NCBI GenBank assembly: GCA_019155185.1
Contig: CM032797.1
Location: forward strand, 3,067,610 to 3,131,609
Source: Beaufortia kweichowensis
Taxonomy: Eukaryota; Chordata; Actinopteri; Cypriniformes; Gastromyzontidae
DNA length: 64,000 nt
Reading direction: 5' to 3'
Below, piece by piece: positions 1 through 15,860 of the stretch. A program made the position numbers and the translations under genes. How positions within the stretch are numbered: position 1 is the first letter of the stretch; each line of letters begins with the position of its first letter. The notes under the pieces were generated by a model that saw nothing but the letters and a program-made list of their open reading frames with translations, was not told the DNA's origin and searched no databases.

Positions 1-130
1 TTTCATCAACAGGGCTTTAGTAAATATAAACAGATGCTTGAATATATTGATGATAAAAAAAAATTGTCACATCCAAAACACTGGAATTTCCCATTTGTGA
101 ACTACAGAGCTCTCTTTTTAAAGTTATTTA
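1..130. repeat. Partial copy of the unclassified dispersed repeat at the window edge
   Basis: Shares CAACAGGGCTTTAGTAAATA and ATATAAACAGATGCTTGAATATATTG with 40985-41035, and TGTCACATCCA with the 57.4-kb copy. Truncated by the window start. It lies in the nardilysin intron following the exon at 199-269. Confidence 0.55.
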
Positions 131-198
131 AGCAGTACACTGAGGCCTGATCTCTAGTTATTAAACTAAATCTCTGAGATGAGGTCTATCTGATTTAC

Positions 199-5228
<5,030 letters not shown>

Positions 5229-5317
5229 CTGAAAGAAATGAGATGTATATTAGAAATCAGCCAATCATAGAAACACATTTATGCTGCAGTTTTTATTCAA
5301 AGAAGGGCACCATACAT

Positions 5318-5405
5318 TTGAGAAAGTTCAAGTTTATTTGTATAGCGCTTTAACAATGTAGCACTGTTTCAAAGCAGCTTTACAGCAGAATAAACAGAAT
5401 GACAA
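5318..5405. repeat. Teleost interspersed repeat with the 'tttatttgtatagcgcttt' word
   Basis: The segment contains TTTATTTGTATAGCGCTTT followed by a GTTTCAAAGCAGCTTTACAG word. Both are widely dispersed in teleost genomes. The parent element class cannot be decided here. Confidence 0.5.
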
Positions 5406-5756
5406 GCAGGGAAATATAAATGTTAATTATTATTGTTAACTAATATCTAATATCACTAATATCTAATATATTAGAAAGTGTTTGATAAGAGTTGCTTATC
5501 AAACACTTTCTAATATTTTTTTTTGCTTTTGCTATACATTTCTTTATTTCTGTTATTTATTGAAAAATAACAACGCATCTACATGTGCTTGCCTTATGAA
5601 AACTAACCATTATTTTACTACAGTAACCTTTAACTATGTATTCATAGTAAAATCACCACAGATTTAACATGGTCTCACCATAGTTAACCAGTAAACATAA
5701 CATTTGTTTACAAACTGACTGATTACTATTCGTTTAAAAGTATTATACTTTTGGTA

Positions 5757-5778
5757 TATATATATATATATATATATG
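5757..5778. repeat. (TA)n microsatellite
   Basis: About eleven TA units in intergenic AT-rich DNA. Confidence 0.9.
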
Positions 5779-6189
5779 GTACTGTAATATAAATATGGTA
5801 CTGTATCACCATAGTTGAAAAGTTGCATGGTTACTGCACGTTTACTATAATAAAACCATGGTTATTTTTTCCAAGGATATACCGTTTTTTATTTTTAGAC
5901 TCATGCAGCAATCAGATATTAAATATCATCTTTCACAGTAGTGCTTGGTAAAATCTAATCTGAACTGTAAACAAAACACGTTTTATGTAGCAGCATCACA
6001 GTGCTACGCTGGTGCTAACTCACAGTTGCTACATAGTTGCACTGACACTTCCGATCGAAACATTTTAAATGATCCAAAACAGTTTAACGGAAATATTAAG
6101 CCAATTTGTTTAAAAGACTGTACATTCACGTGCGACAGCACATTTTTATTATTTCACAAAGTTAGTGAAGTTTCATCAAAATCCCATAC

Positions 6190-6340
6190 CTCCTTTCCTG
6201 ATGCTGGGTCAGCCTAACCTTACAGCCAGTCACCGGTAGGTTGCGTCAACGCAACAAAACGATTTCTGATTGGTCGAAAAATGATAAGCGTTGAAAAACA
6301 CGTTTTTCTGATAGGCCAAAGTTCTGGTAAAGAGGAGAGA
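6190..6340 (-). promoter_or_regulatory. Probable nardilysin promoter and untranslated first exon
   Basis: Read on the minus strand, this stretch has an inverted CCAAT box (ATTGG on the plus strand at about 6268-6272) and ends in a good donor (AAGGAG before GTATGG). It contains no ATG. It lies about 1 kb upstream of the acceptor at 5229-5230, as expected for a 5'-UTR exon and its promoter. The transcription start cannot be fixed from sequence alone. Confidence 0.4.
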
Positions 6341-6536
6341 AGCGAGATACCCTTTTATTATTAACTGTACAGTTACAAGCATTATTTTAGATTCATTTCA
6401 AGATGTGGATTAAATTATAAGCAAATGTAATTGCATCATATTTATATTTGCCTCTCTTTAGGTAAATGCCAAACCATTTTATATATTTACAATATTACAA
6501 ACATTATCCAATCGTAAGCCAGTTACTTTTTACATA

Positions 6537-6878
6537 CAGTACATGTGAAAGGTTTGGAAAAATTCACTTTATTTTTAACCACAATAGCAGTAAACTCATC
6601 AAAATCATGAAATAACTGTAACTGTGGGAATTATGTTGTCACTAAAATCATTCGAAATAAATAAACACTACTTTATACTTAAGCATCTTTAAAAGTAGTC
6701 ACCCTTTGTCTAGAATTAGCAATATCATATTATTTTATCACATTTTATTATCCAGCTTCTTGAGGTCTCAACCTGAAAAGCTTTTTAAACAGCACAGAAG
6801 AAATTTCTATCTATGCCGGACTCTAATTGGCTGCTTTTTATTTATTATTTGCTCCAAATAATCTTTTGACTGGTACTG
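6537..6878. mobile_element. Internally deleted Tc1-like element
   Basis: The left end reads CAGTACATGTGAAAGGTTTGG and the right end is the complement of CAGTACCAGTCAAAAGAT, each flanked by TA (6535-6536, 6879-6880). The interior keeps pieces of transposase-coding sequence, such as the TTCTTGAGGTCTCAACCTGA region, but far too little for a transposase. A related, less complete copy is at about 56130-56462. Confidence 0.65.
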
Positions 6879-6949
6879 TACATTGACAACAATTATAGAT
6901 TTTGTATGTTTAATGGACACACCATACCATATAAAAATTCACCGTACAG

Positions 6950-7340
6950 GCCATTAAATAACCAGTTGACAGTCTTTTGTCAGCAGGTACCTCCACCAAA
7001 TGCTTGAAATTGCAGAGGAATTGCACAACGGTCAGGTGCAAATTAGCCTTATTCCTCTTTTCACGTTTCAGTTCAGCAATGTTTTGCGATCCCTGGTGTG
7101 TGAATCATGTCAAAGCATCTCAGTTGAGTTGAGATCAGACTTAAACTGGGAATCTCACTCAGTTTAGGCTGTCTTCTGTTGAAGCCTTTCTGTTCATTTA
7201 CTCCTGCGCTTTGGCTTGTTTTTCTCTTGCATCATCCCACACCCGCTTGGTTTAAATTGGTGGACAGATGGCCTTGCAAGATGTTCTGGGGAACTTTTTT
7301 CTTGTTCACGCCCCAAGCCATTTACAGTTTGGATGATATT
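6950..7340 (-). mobile_element. Tc1-like transposase fossil
   Basis: On the minus strand the order of short words matches the second half of a Tc1 transposase gene: a GGGATGATGCAAGAG block followed by CAAAGCGCAGGAGTAAA (the region of the second catalytic Asp), then GGCTTCAACAGAAGAC, then CTGATCTCAACTCAACTGAGATG (the Asp-Leu-Asn-Pro-Ile-Glu region). The frame is broken throughout. This is a different Tc1 family from the element to its left. Outer limits are uncertain. Confidence 0.6.
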
Positions 7341-10300
7341 TGTGGTTTATTTTCTATTCATATTGATTTTCTCTTTATCAGAACCTCTGTACAAAATCTG
7401 CAACTGCTCATTTGTGATTTTTTTTAACGTTTTTACATAACAGTAGCTAATTTTTAGTATCAGAGATTTCTGTAAGGCTTTTGGATTAGTAACATCATTG
7501 GACATTTTGTGCTGTGCTCTTTCAGTCATTTTTGCAAGAGCAGCAACATCATTAAACTCCATATATAGACATTTTGCATTATGCTTAAATACTAAGCGTT
7601 GTAGAAATATTCTTGAAATGTTTTTTTTTAGATTTATGCATATTGGCCATTAATTATTATTAGGTGTTCCAAATCTGTTTTATATTTATACCTTTGACCA
7701 GCTTTGACCTAATTTTGACTGTTGTAACAGACAAAGAGAAAAGATAATGAAGCAGAAGATGTGTGTCAGTATGGATTAGTTAGGCTAGTTAACATCCAGT
7801 TAACTATCATGGACTGAATCCATGCATTCAGTTTCGGTACAAAATCAGTAAGGGAAGATGCATGTACATATCTATAAATAGCCTTAAAGCAAATTATCCA
7901 CATATTTTGCAAACATGTGTTTATGATTATGATTCAAAAGCTTCAACGGTTCAATTCAGCTGAACAGATACTATTGTAAAAATGTTTAAATTGGCATCAA
8001 TACGTCTTGGTTTGGTTTACAGACAGACTTTGATTATAGAGAACCAGAGTCCACTAATGTGACAGGATCTCACAGCACATCTTAAGTGTTCTTTTGAACC
8101 TTCATTCCTTGCCATTTAATTACTTACAGATACCCTGTGAAAAGAGGCTGATAAATGCTGCCTCCATGACAACCACAAGTGGAACGATATACTGGTGAGC
8201 CGAACAGTCATTAAAAGACTATCAGTATAAGTGCTGAAAGTGGGTATGGTGCAACATTCACATGTCACATTCACAAGTTGATTTAATGTCATATGTTTAG
8301 TAAGTTACAGAGCCTGTTGTGCATTATAAAGCTCTGGTTTTGTCTCGAACAGGCATGCATATAATCATGATTATTGGATTTACTGTACTGTATAATCCTC
8401 AGTGGGTGTTGCATGTCCATGAACAGGTTGTCATTGTTCAGAAGTTGCAGCTCTGTCCAGTAGGGGGAGCCCTCGTCATGACACAATCGCTTTATTTCCT
8501 GTGGCTGCGTTGACGTCATTCTGTAGGATTTTACGTACGGTGCTTCACATCTGAGCACTTCTCTTGTGTGTATAACATGTGTTACTGAATTGAAGGTTTG
8601 GTTTTGTGAGCAGAGGCAACAAACAAATCATAACTATAAAGAATCTGTGCTTTTTTGTGTTAATAAAAGCATTCCCGAGAGATTTTACAGCAAACATTTT
8701 TAAAGTGATCACAGTAACTACCTGACATAGCAACACTGCTTGAACCAATGACTGTCTGTTTTAAGCGACCAATAGGATTTTTTGCCGTTCTGTTTGATAT
8801 TGCTAGTTGCTCAGTAATGTTACACGTCACTTTTAATAAAGGATCTGGATGTAGTAGTGTAATAAAACATGTGAAAAAATGTAAGACCATCCATTAATGA
8901 TTATTAACCAACCATAAAAATCACCTTTAATATAAATATTTGCCGTCTGTGATGAAATGCTTGTCTGTATGGATGCTGTTGCTCCGTTTCTTAAACAGCG
9001 CCATTCATCCGCTGCACATAATCTATCAGGAGTTTACACGAGGACTCCAAAGGGCAGGTTTCCATGGCAACTGATTTATATCCTTATTAAAATGGGGGGT
9101 GGTTTAATTAGCTTAACACTGGATATTGCTCAAGGCCGGCTGTAGGTCCATTTCCACAAGGAGAGGGGTCATTGCTCTGTTGTATTGCACCTAAATAAAT
9201 AACAAGAGCACCTGTGAATTCAGATACCCCCTATACCCATCACCTTAGTGTTAGCTATACACCCTTCATCTTCTGATTGTTGTAATGACCAGCTTTAGGT
9301 TACAGTAATTGCGCTTTAGTAGATCTGGCCATCGCATCAAGTTTTCTGGAAAAATTGTGATTCTCCAGTTGTTGCAAATTCTGTGTGTTGATTTCTTGTC
9401 TAATTGAATAAAAGTGCTTAAAGTGATTGTTAATTATTTAGAGGTGCTGAAAATCATGTAAATCCTTAATATAGTCATTTCTCAGACAAGCTAATCTTTC
9501 ATAGTGATATTAATTACATACAATTACCTGCTTAAATTGATCAAATGGTGAAAAGCTAGGCAAGGCTGTTATTAATAACGGAGGGATTGAATTGTTTCTT
9601 TGAAGGCAGCTGAATGACGCTTCAGGTCAGATTCTGGCATTAGTTTTTAGAGATAGTTGGGTTTCTGGACCCCATTACTATCCTGTCAATCATCATGCCC
9701 TCCATCGCCTCACAATGTGATGACTGCAAATAAAAAAGATCTTCTAAACCAAGTCTAACTGATATACCTTTAAAAGCTAATATTACATTCAAATTATGAT
9801 CCCCTTATTATTTGTTGCTTGCATTTTTCGCTACATTTCCCTTCAAAGGGCTGTTTCTTTGTTAAATACTCTTGCACCAATTTGATGGAGAAAGTGCTGT
9901 AATCACCTTTAACAGGCTTTAGAAGAGAAGAGAAGCCGCTGTCACAGGCTAATTCACTGGAACATGTTCAGATCTGTAGCACTGATCTGTGTGACGGCAT
10001 TAAAGATTTTTTCCTCGGATCTTCAGGAAAATGCTTTAATGCTCAAAGGCACAGAGAGCTGCTGAGACAGAGTATTAACTAGTTTTAGCCAGACTCTCTG
10101 CTACCTGTGGGAAATTCAACATAAAGGAAAACTAAAGTCGATATGCTGGTGTGTTCAGAATATTACTCTGGATGCATGTGAGGGGTTTTATTAGTGTACT
10201 GTCTGATTTTGCTTTTGTTTTAATCTTAAGGATTGAAGCTTTGATTTTTTAAAATCTTTATGTTAGTTAAATGTATGTACATTGTGCATTGTGCATGTCA

Positions 10301-10970
10301 ACGGAGACAACGTTTGATTTTAAAAATATATTAGTAAATGCTGACATTAACATGAACTAAGATATAATAACATTTGGTTCACTGTTGGTATATGTTAGCT
10401 AATGCATTACCTAATGTTAAAAAATACAGCCTTATTGTAAAGTGGTATCCATTGTGCATTGCATTCATTCATTTAGCACAATGTACACGTAAGGAACATC
10501 AACAGAGAAGCATAATCCACAATAATAATAAAAAATGATCTCATGAGCCGTTTTACTTATTTATGTATATCACTGTCAAACGGCAAACTCAGAGCTGTAA
10601 AGTAATTATCCGGTGATTCATGAGATAATGAACCAGCCATATGAGAAATCAACAAAAGTGGGCATCAAGTCAACATTGTTCATTCTCAGTTCCAAAATAA
10701 GCAACATGCCTGTATGAAGCACCACATTGTTGTGCAATAGCAGATGGCACTACGTTTCCATGGTAACCAAAAAAAGATTTCATTAAATTGTTAGGGCCTT
10801 AATGCCATAAGAGATGATGAGCAAGTCACCCAAGAAGCCTTTACAGGAATGGCTCTAATAGTAGTATTTACTAATGCAGGTATGAAAGGCAAAAAACTGT
10901 AGGAATTAGAGATATAACAATGCCAACTTCTGCATTGACTTTTTTTTAAACCAAACACGTCCAACACATT
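7341..10970. other. Intergenic DNA between nardilysin and slitrk3
   Basis: No gene, RNA or clear mobile element is seen. Short open frames here have no recognisable family motif or splice context. The two flanking genes are divergently transcribed, so this stretch may hold regulatory sequence for slitrk3; nothing specific can be defended. Confidence 0.6.
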
Positions 10971-10974
10971 ACAA

Positions 10975-11560
10975 AAGCCCGTCTAAATCCGAAGCGGTGC
11001 GTCGCGCGCGCTCGCGCTGCTATTCTTCTCATCAGCTCGCGCATATTTGGAGCATCTCATAGCAGGGCTGCGGGTGCGCGCGCGCTCGCTATATGTTTTT
11101 ATTTTGGACTCAGAAACCGAAAGACGTCCGGTGCAGCGCTGCGTCCTGCGTTTTATCGCAATGCCAACTTTCACGCTCGCGCCGGTTGAGTTTTTCTAAC
11201 TGTTACACCGCAGTGAGATAGACGAGGAAGGTCTCGCGCATCATCCGCAGCCCGCGCTGCTGTCTTCACTGTTGAGCGCTCGTCAGGGGAGCGGACCTGC
11301 ATCCTAAAGCAAACCTCTGTGAGACATTGCAGTCCTGTCACGTCTTCTGCTCTCCTATTTTCCTCAAACAAGAGAGCGGAGAGAAGAAGCGGCTCAACGG
11401 TGGTGACATGGCAAGAAGCAGGAGCGTCGTTTAAAGTGCTCGTTTAATTCCACTGCAGCAACCTGAGTGAGTAAAGCATTTCTGCTCGATGTCTCTCTGA
11501 TGTGCATCCGGACGCGGGCGGTGGTAACGCCAGACAAAGGCGAATGCTAATAGATTAGAT
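10975..11560 (+). promoter_or_regulatory. slitrk3: CpG-rich promoter region of slitrk3
   Basis: The local sequence changes abruptly from AT-rich to GC-rich with many CG dinucleotides (runs such as GCGCGCGCTCGC around 11001-11018 and 11075-11092). It encloses a non-coding first exon ending at a good donor, GTGAGT at 11467-11472. No clear TATA box is seen, as is usual for CpG-type promoters. The coding exon follows about 1 kb downstream. Confidence 0.65.
11100..11466 (+). other. slitrk3: Non-coding first exon of slitrk3 (5' UTR, start approximate)
   Basis: The exon ends at the donor GTGAGT (11467-11472) and would join the acceptor at 12471-12473, just 24 nt before the slitrk3 ATG. SLITRK genes usually have their whole coding region in one exon preceded by untranslated exons. 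The 5' limit is only a guess within the CpG-rich block. Confidence 0.5.
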
Positions 11561-12497
11561 TTACGCGCAATGGGTTATCACTTTGCCTTCATTGTTTATC
11601 GTGTATAGTCACGAGTATCGCTTTTGGTTAGCTAGTGGACATTGCTTTCTCATCTAAACGGGTCTCCGTAAGTTCAGCTTTTTTCATGCAGTGCTTGAAT
11701 GGTTTCCTTATGTCTGTGTTGCATACCCCTCAGTGCAAGGCGGGCTCTGATCTTTGGGGCTATTCTACTTTGAATTTCACTTTAATAACTTCTGATTTTA
11801 TCTCTTGTATATCTTTTCACATTCATGTTGCGGTAGATCTCGATGACATTCACAATTTAGAGAGCAGGCTATAAGAAAAATCGATTCTTTCTGTTAACCG
11901 AAAGATTTAATGTACTTTGTGTGGCCTGAGATACAGCTACATTATTTTAGTGACCTGTATGCACATCTAGCATCAGCAATCAATAGAGCCTAGGTCTTAT
12001 TAACATCACATTCCTAAGTGCCCTGCTGTGCACATTAGCTAATAGATGGGTGGTGGTGGTGGGGGGGGTATTTTCCATGGAGGTCAAATTGATATTCCAG
12101 AGTCATTAGCTGATTTAGAAATTAAAGTAAAACCTCCAGAGAAGCATGATGCCTTTAAATGGATTAGGTCACTAACGTATTGCATCTTCACTCTCAATAT
12201 CACTGTGGTGTATGCAGCAGGCATGCTTTCAATATTAAGTCAATATTAAGCTCCGGTGCATTTTGCTGACCTTATTTATTAAAGCCTTGATTCTTCCTTT
12301 GCTGTTAAAAGCTGCAGTCGAAGCAACTAAGATGCGGTCTAACTATATACATAATAATCTTCCCATTCTACGTCATTTCCAGACTATCTTTTCAAAAGTC
12401 GAGATCATTTGGATTGATCAGTATTCATCATCCCCTCTGTATTCAAGTCACTAAACTGTTGTATTTTTTTCAGTGCAGTGAAGGAGCTCTCGAGGCT

Positions 12498-15146
12498 ATG
12501 TACGTGCCTGCTTTTGGTGAAAGCATGTTGTGGGTTACGCTGCTAAGCACGATTGCACTCGGATGGACGACTCCTATCCCTCTACTTGATGAGTCGGAAG
12601 AAATAGATGAGCCTTGCTTTGAGCCCTGCTACTGCGAGGTGAAGGAAGGCCTGTTTCACATCCATTGTGACGGCAAAGGATTTACAAATATTAGCCAGGT
12701 CTCACAGACATGGCTTAGACCATTCAAGCTCTACCTGCAGAAAAACTCCTTACGGAAGCTCTACTTCAACAGTTTTCTGCACTTGAACAATGCAGTGGCC
12801 ATTAATCTGGGCAATAATGCCCTGCAGGATATTCATGTTGGAGCTTTTAATGGTTTGAGCACACTGAAGAGATTGTATCTTCACGAAAACAAGCTAGAAG
12901 TGTTTCGGAATGACACGTTTCTTGGACTGGAAAGTTTGGAATACCTTCAGGCAGACTATAACGTTATCAAGAGAATAGACAGCGGGGCTTTCCGAAATCT
13001 TCACAAACTCAGAGTGCTCATCCTTAATGACAATTTAATACCTGTGCTACCGGCTTATCTTTTCAGATCTGTCTCTCTGACGCACCTCGATTTGAGAGGC
13101 AATCGTCTAAAGATGTTGGCTTATAAAGGGATTTTGGAATATATTGGTCGCAGCCTCATGGAGATCCAGTTGGAGGAGAACCCTTGGAACTGTGTCTGTG
13201 ATATCATCCAACTCCAGGCCTGGTTGGAGCGGATACCATACACGGCAGTCGTTGGAGAGATCACATGCGAGTACCCCTTCCACCTCCACGGAAAGGACCT
13301 TAGAGAGATCAAACGCAGCGAGCTGTGTCCCACATTAAGTGAAGCAGAGATCGAGTCAATTCTTGGCATCCCGCACTTATCATTCCACACAGGGAGAGTA
13401 AGGCCTACAAAGCCGTCATCTATAGTCTCCCCAAATCAAAACACTGTTTCTTCAGTGGAACAAAGAGAAAGGGTTCCAAAGCCTACAAAAAGGCCCAGGC
13501 CCTCAAAGACACCGCCAACACCACGCAGTGTATTCCCTAATCAGCCGCCCATAGCAGGATATCAGACACGGCCGCCTATACCAATCATTTGCCCCATTGG
13601 ATGCACCTGTAACTTGCACATTAACGACCTTGGTTTGACAGTCAACTGTAAGGAAAATGGGTTTCGGAACATTTCTGAGTTAATGCCACGACCCTTAAAT
13701 GCTAAGAAGCTTTATTTAAGTGGAAATCTCATTCAGAGAATTTATAAGTCCGATTTTTGGAATTTTTCCAGTCTCGATTTATTGCACTTGGGTAACAATC
13801 AGATATTTTACGTCCAAGAAGGAGCTTTTGTTAATCTGCCTAATTTGAGAAGCCTTTACCTGAATGGTAATAACATTGAAAGGTTAACCATTGATATGTT
13901 CCATGGCTTGCAGAATCTGCGCTATCTGTATTTTGAATACAATGAAATAAGAGAAATCCAACCGGCTGCATTCAGTTTAATGTCCTCACTGCAGCTAGTC
14001 TTTCTCAACAACAACCTCTTACGTACGCTGCCCGTGGGAGCATTCGCAGGTACATCACTGACACGCCTGAACCTGCGCAACAACTATTTTCATTGCCTCC
14101 CGGTCAGCGGCGTTCTAGAGCACCTGCATGATGTCGTCCAGATCGACCTGAATCAGAACCCCTGGGACTGTTCCTGTGACATCATTCCTCTGAAAGAGTG
14201 GCTGGACACACTGAGTTTAGTGGTTATAGTCGGAGAAGTGGTGTGCAAGACCCCGGAGCTGGTCTCGGGAAAAGATTTACGTTCTCTGAATTCAGAGGTA
14301 ATTTGCCCTGAGCTTCGACAGTCCTCGTTGTCTCCGGCTGAGTCAGACGGTGGGCTCATCACTACGTATCCCGGGGTGGGGCCGCACCCACCAAAAGGTG
14401 CCATACCGCTCTCCGTTCTCATCCTCAGCCTGCTTGTTCTGTTTGTGTCTGCCTTCTTTGCCGCTGCAGCTCTTTGCGCATATGCTCTTAAAAAGCGTGA
14501 AAAGCTTCCCTTCAGGAAGCAGGGGGAAGTGGGCCTGGCAGGCATTCAGATGGAATGTGGAATATTCACAGAACAGCCACCCACCTTACCAGAGACTCCT
14601 CCCACCAATCACGTGTATGATAGCATCGGTGCTCCCTCCTCGCACATGTGCAGCAACCCCGTTTACAGAAGCGGACAGGACAGGTCGGGGCAGAAGCATC
14701 CTTTCACTGAGACAAATGAGAGCGGATCGCATTACAGAACGCTGATGGAGAAAGAAAAGGAGTGGACCATGGCGATCTCCAGCTCCCCCATTAACACCAT
14801 CGCCAGCGTCGGAGCACCATGTAGTGACATCGCTGGTTTTCGTGAAAACGGAATACTCTGCCCAACTGTCATCGACAGTCAGGGTCCCACACCCAAGGTG
14901 GGACTAGTGGACAGTCTTTTTGGCACAACTAGCCAGTTTAGCAACCTGCCTGACAGGCATACACAGCCACCCTCAGAGTTCCCACATGCAAAACAGGATG
15001 CCAGACAAAAGCAAACCATCCCAACCACCACAGGGACAAGGACAGGATGTCCTAATCAAACCCAAAGTGATTACCCCGAGCTGAGGGCCAGACTTAAAAC
15101 AAAGATGGATTATGTTGATATGCTGGAGAGGTCATATCAATTCTAA
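12498..15146 (+). CDS. slitrk3: SLIT and NTRK-like protein 3, complete coding exon
   Basis: A single-pass synaptic adhesion protein; family members on the postsynaptic side bind presynaptic LAR-type receptor phosphatases, and SLITRK3 with PTPdelta promotes inhibitory synapses. The 882-codon frame is intact. The chosen ATG is the first after the splice acceptor (12471-12473); the open frame upstream is intron. Layout: signal peptide about residues 8-24; LRR N-cap from the CFEPCYC cluster (about 39); about six leucine-rich repeats; C-cap NPWNCVC (about 227); Pro/Thr-rich linker; second N-cap CPIGCTC (about 364); second repeat block; C-cap NPWDCSC (about 553); membrane helix about 635-663; cytoplasmic tail ending in DYVDMLERSYQF. 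IALGWTTPIPL and YQTRPPIPIICP are typical of SLITRK3 rather than its paralogs. The protein is about 95 residues shorter than human SLITRK3, mostly in the tail. Confidence 0.95.
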   Translation: MYVPAFGESMLWVTLLSTIALGWTTPIPLLDESEEIDEPCFEPCYCEVKEGLFHIHCDGKGFTNISQVSQTWLRPFKLYLQKNSLRKLYFNSFLHLNNAVAINLGNNALQDIHVGAFNGLSTLKRLYLHENKLEVFRNDTFLGLESLEYLQADYNVIKRIDSGAFRNLHKLRVLILNDNLIPVLPAYLFRSVSLTHLDLRGNRLKMLAYKGILEYIGRSLMEIQLEENPWNCVCDIIQLQAWLERIPYTAVVGEITCEYPFHLHGKDLREIKRSELCPTLSEAEIESILGIPHLSFHTGRVRPTKPSSIVSPNQNTVSSVEQRERVPKPTKRPRPSKTPPTPRSVFPNQPPIAGYQTRPPIPIICPIGCTCNLHINDLGLTVNCKENGFRNISELMPRPLNAKKLYLSGNLIQRIYKSDFWNFSSLDLLHLGNNQIFYVQEGAFVNLPNLRSLYLNGNNIERLTIDMFHGLQNLRYLYFEYNEIREIQPAAFSLMSSLQLVFLNNNLLRTLPVGAFAGTSLTRLNLRNNYFHCLPVSGVLEHLHDVVQIDLNQNPWDCSCDIIPLKEWLDTLSLVVIVGEVVCKTPELVSGKDLRSLNSEVICPELRQSSLSPAESDGGLITTYPGVGPHPPKGAIPLSVLILSLLVLFVSAFFAAAALCAYALKKREKLPFRKQGEVGLAGIQMECGIFTEQPPTLPETPPTNHVYDSIGAPSSHMCSNPVYRSGQDRSGQKHPFTETNESGSHYRTLMEKEKEWTMAISSSPINTIASVGAPCSDIAGFRENGILCPTVIDSQGPTPKVGLVDSLFGTTSQFSNLPDRHTQPPSEFPHAKQDARQKQTIPTTTGTRTGCPNQTQSDYPELRARLKTKMDYVDMLERSYQF

Positions 15147-15860
15147 GACATGTCAAATATAAGACTCCACATCCAAAATGAAAATGGTAAGATGGAAAAA
15201 GAATGAATGCCATGTAAGATGTGCGGTTTCCCTCAAGTTGCTCTGGAGGAAATCCCTAGTTAAGGTTTTTTAAAAGTGCCTTCATAAGAGCAGCCAGCAA
15301 TGTTGTAAATGAGTATTTTTGTATCACAGTTTTATTTATCTAAAATACATAGATTTACATTGGAAGGGAAAGAATCAAGTGCTGTTTTGAAAAACCGCAA
15401 TGTTGATTGACATATGGGACGAGTTATATGTATGAATGCAGGGCGTGTGGTCTTGGCTTTCAACTTGTTTGCATTGAAAACGTCTGAGATATTTTTATTT
15501 AACTGAAAATTGTCATTCAGCAATAGAGATACTGCAGTTATTGTATAACTGTTAAGTGCTTTGTTGAATCTGTATTTTCAAATTGAGTAGATCGTCTTTA
15601 TTGGGACTGGTTTTATGGACCAAGATAAGGTCAAAACATGTACAATTATGGGAAATATTGATCACGTGAAAGTAAGTACCTTTTCACGGTCTATCTCGCA
15701 AAGGCAAGGACAGATATGTGCATATATTTATTCTTAGATTTCAGTGTTGCAATTATTATTGTAAGACATCATGTTAAATCAGTGTATAATGATTATGCCT
15801 CTGGTTTAGACTTCCTTAAAAAAACCCATGAATTCAATAAAGGGTGCTAAACTAAGTCAC
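15147..15860 (+). other. slitrk3: 3' UTR of slitrk3
   Basis: AT-rich sequence after the stop codon with no coding potential. An AATAAA signal at 15836-15841 is a good candidate for polyadenylation. A longer 3' UTR cannot be excluded. Confidence 0.55.

Noticed and set aside
12414..12497. Upstream extension of the slitrk3 open frame with an earlier ATG
   Set aside because: It crosses a pyrimidine tract and AG splice acceptor at 12471-12473, and the family's signal peptide begins only after 12498.
14153..14745. 130-codon frames overlapping the slitrk3 coding exon in other frames
   Set aside because: Shadows of a conserved coding exon; composition follows the real frame.
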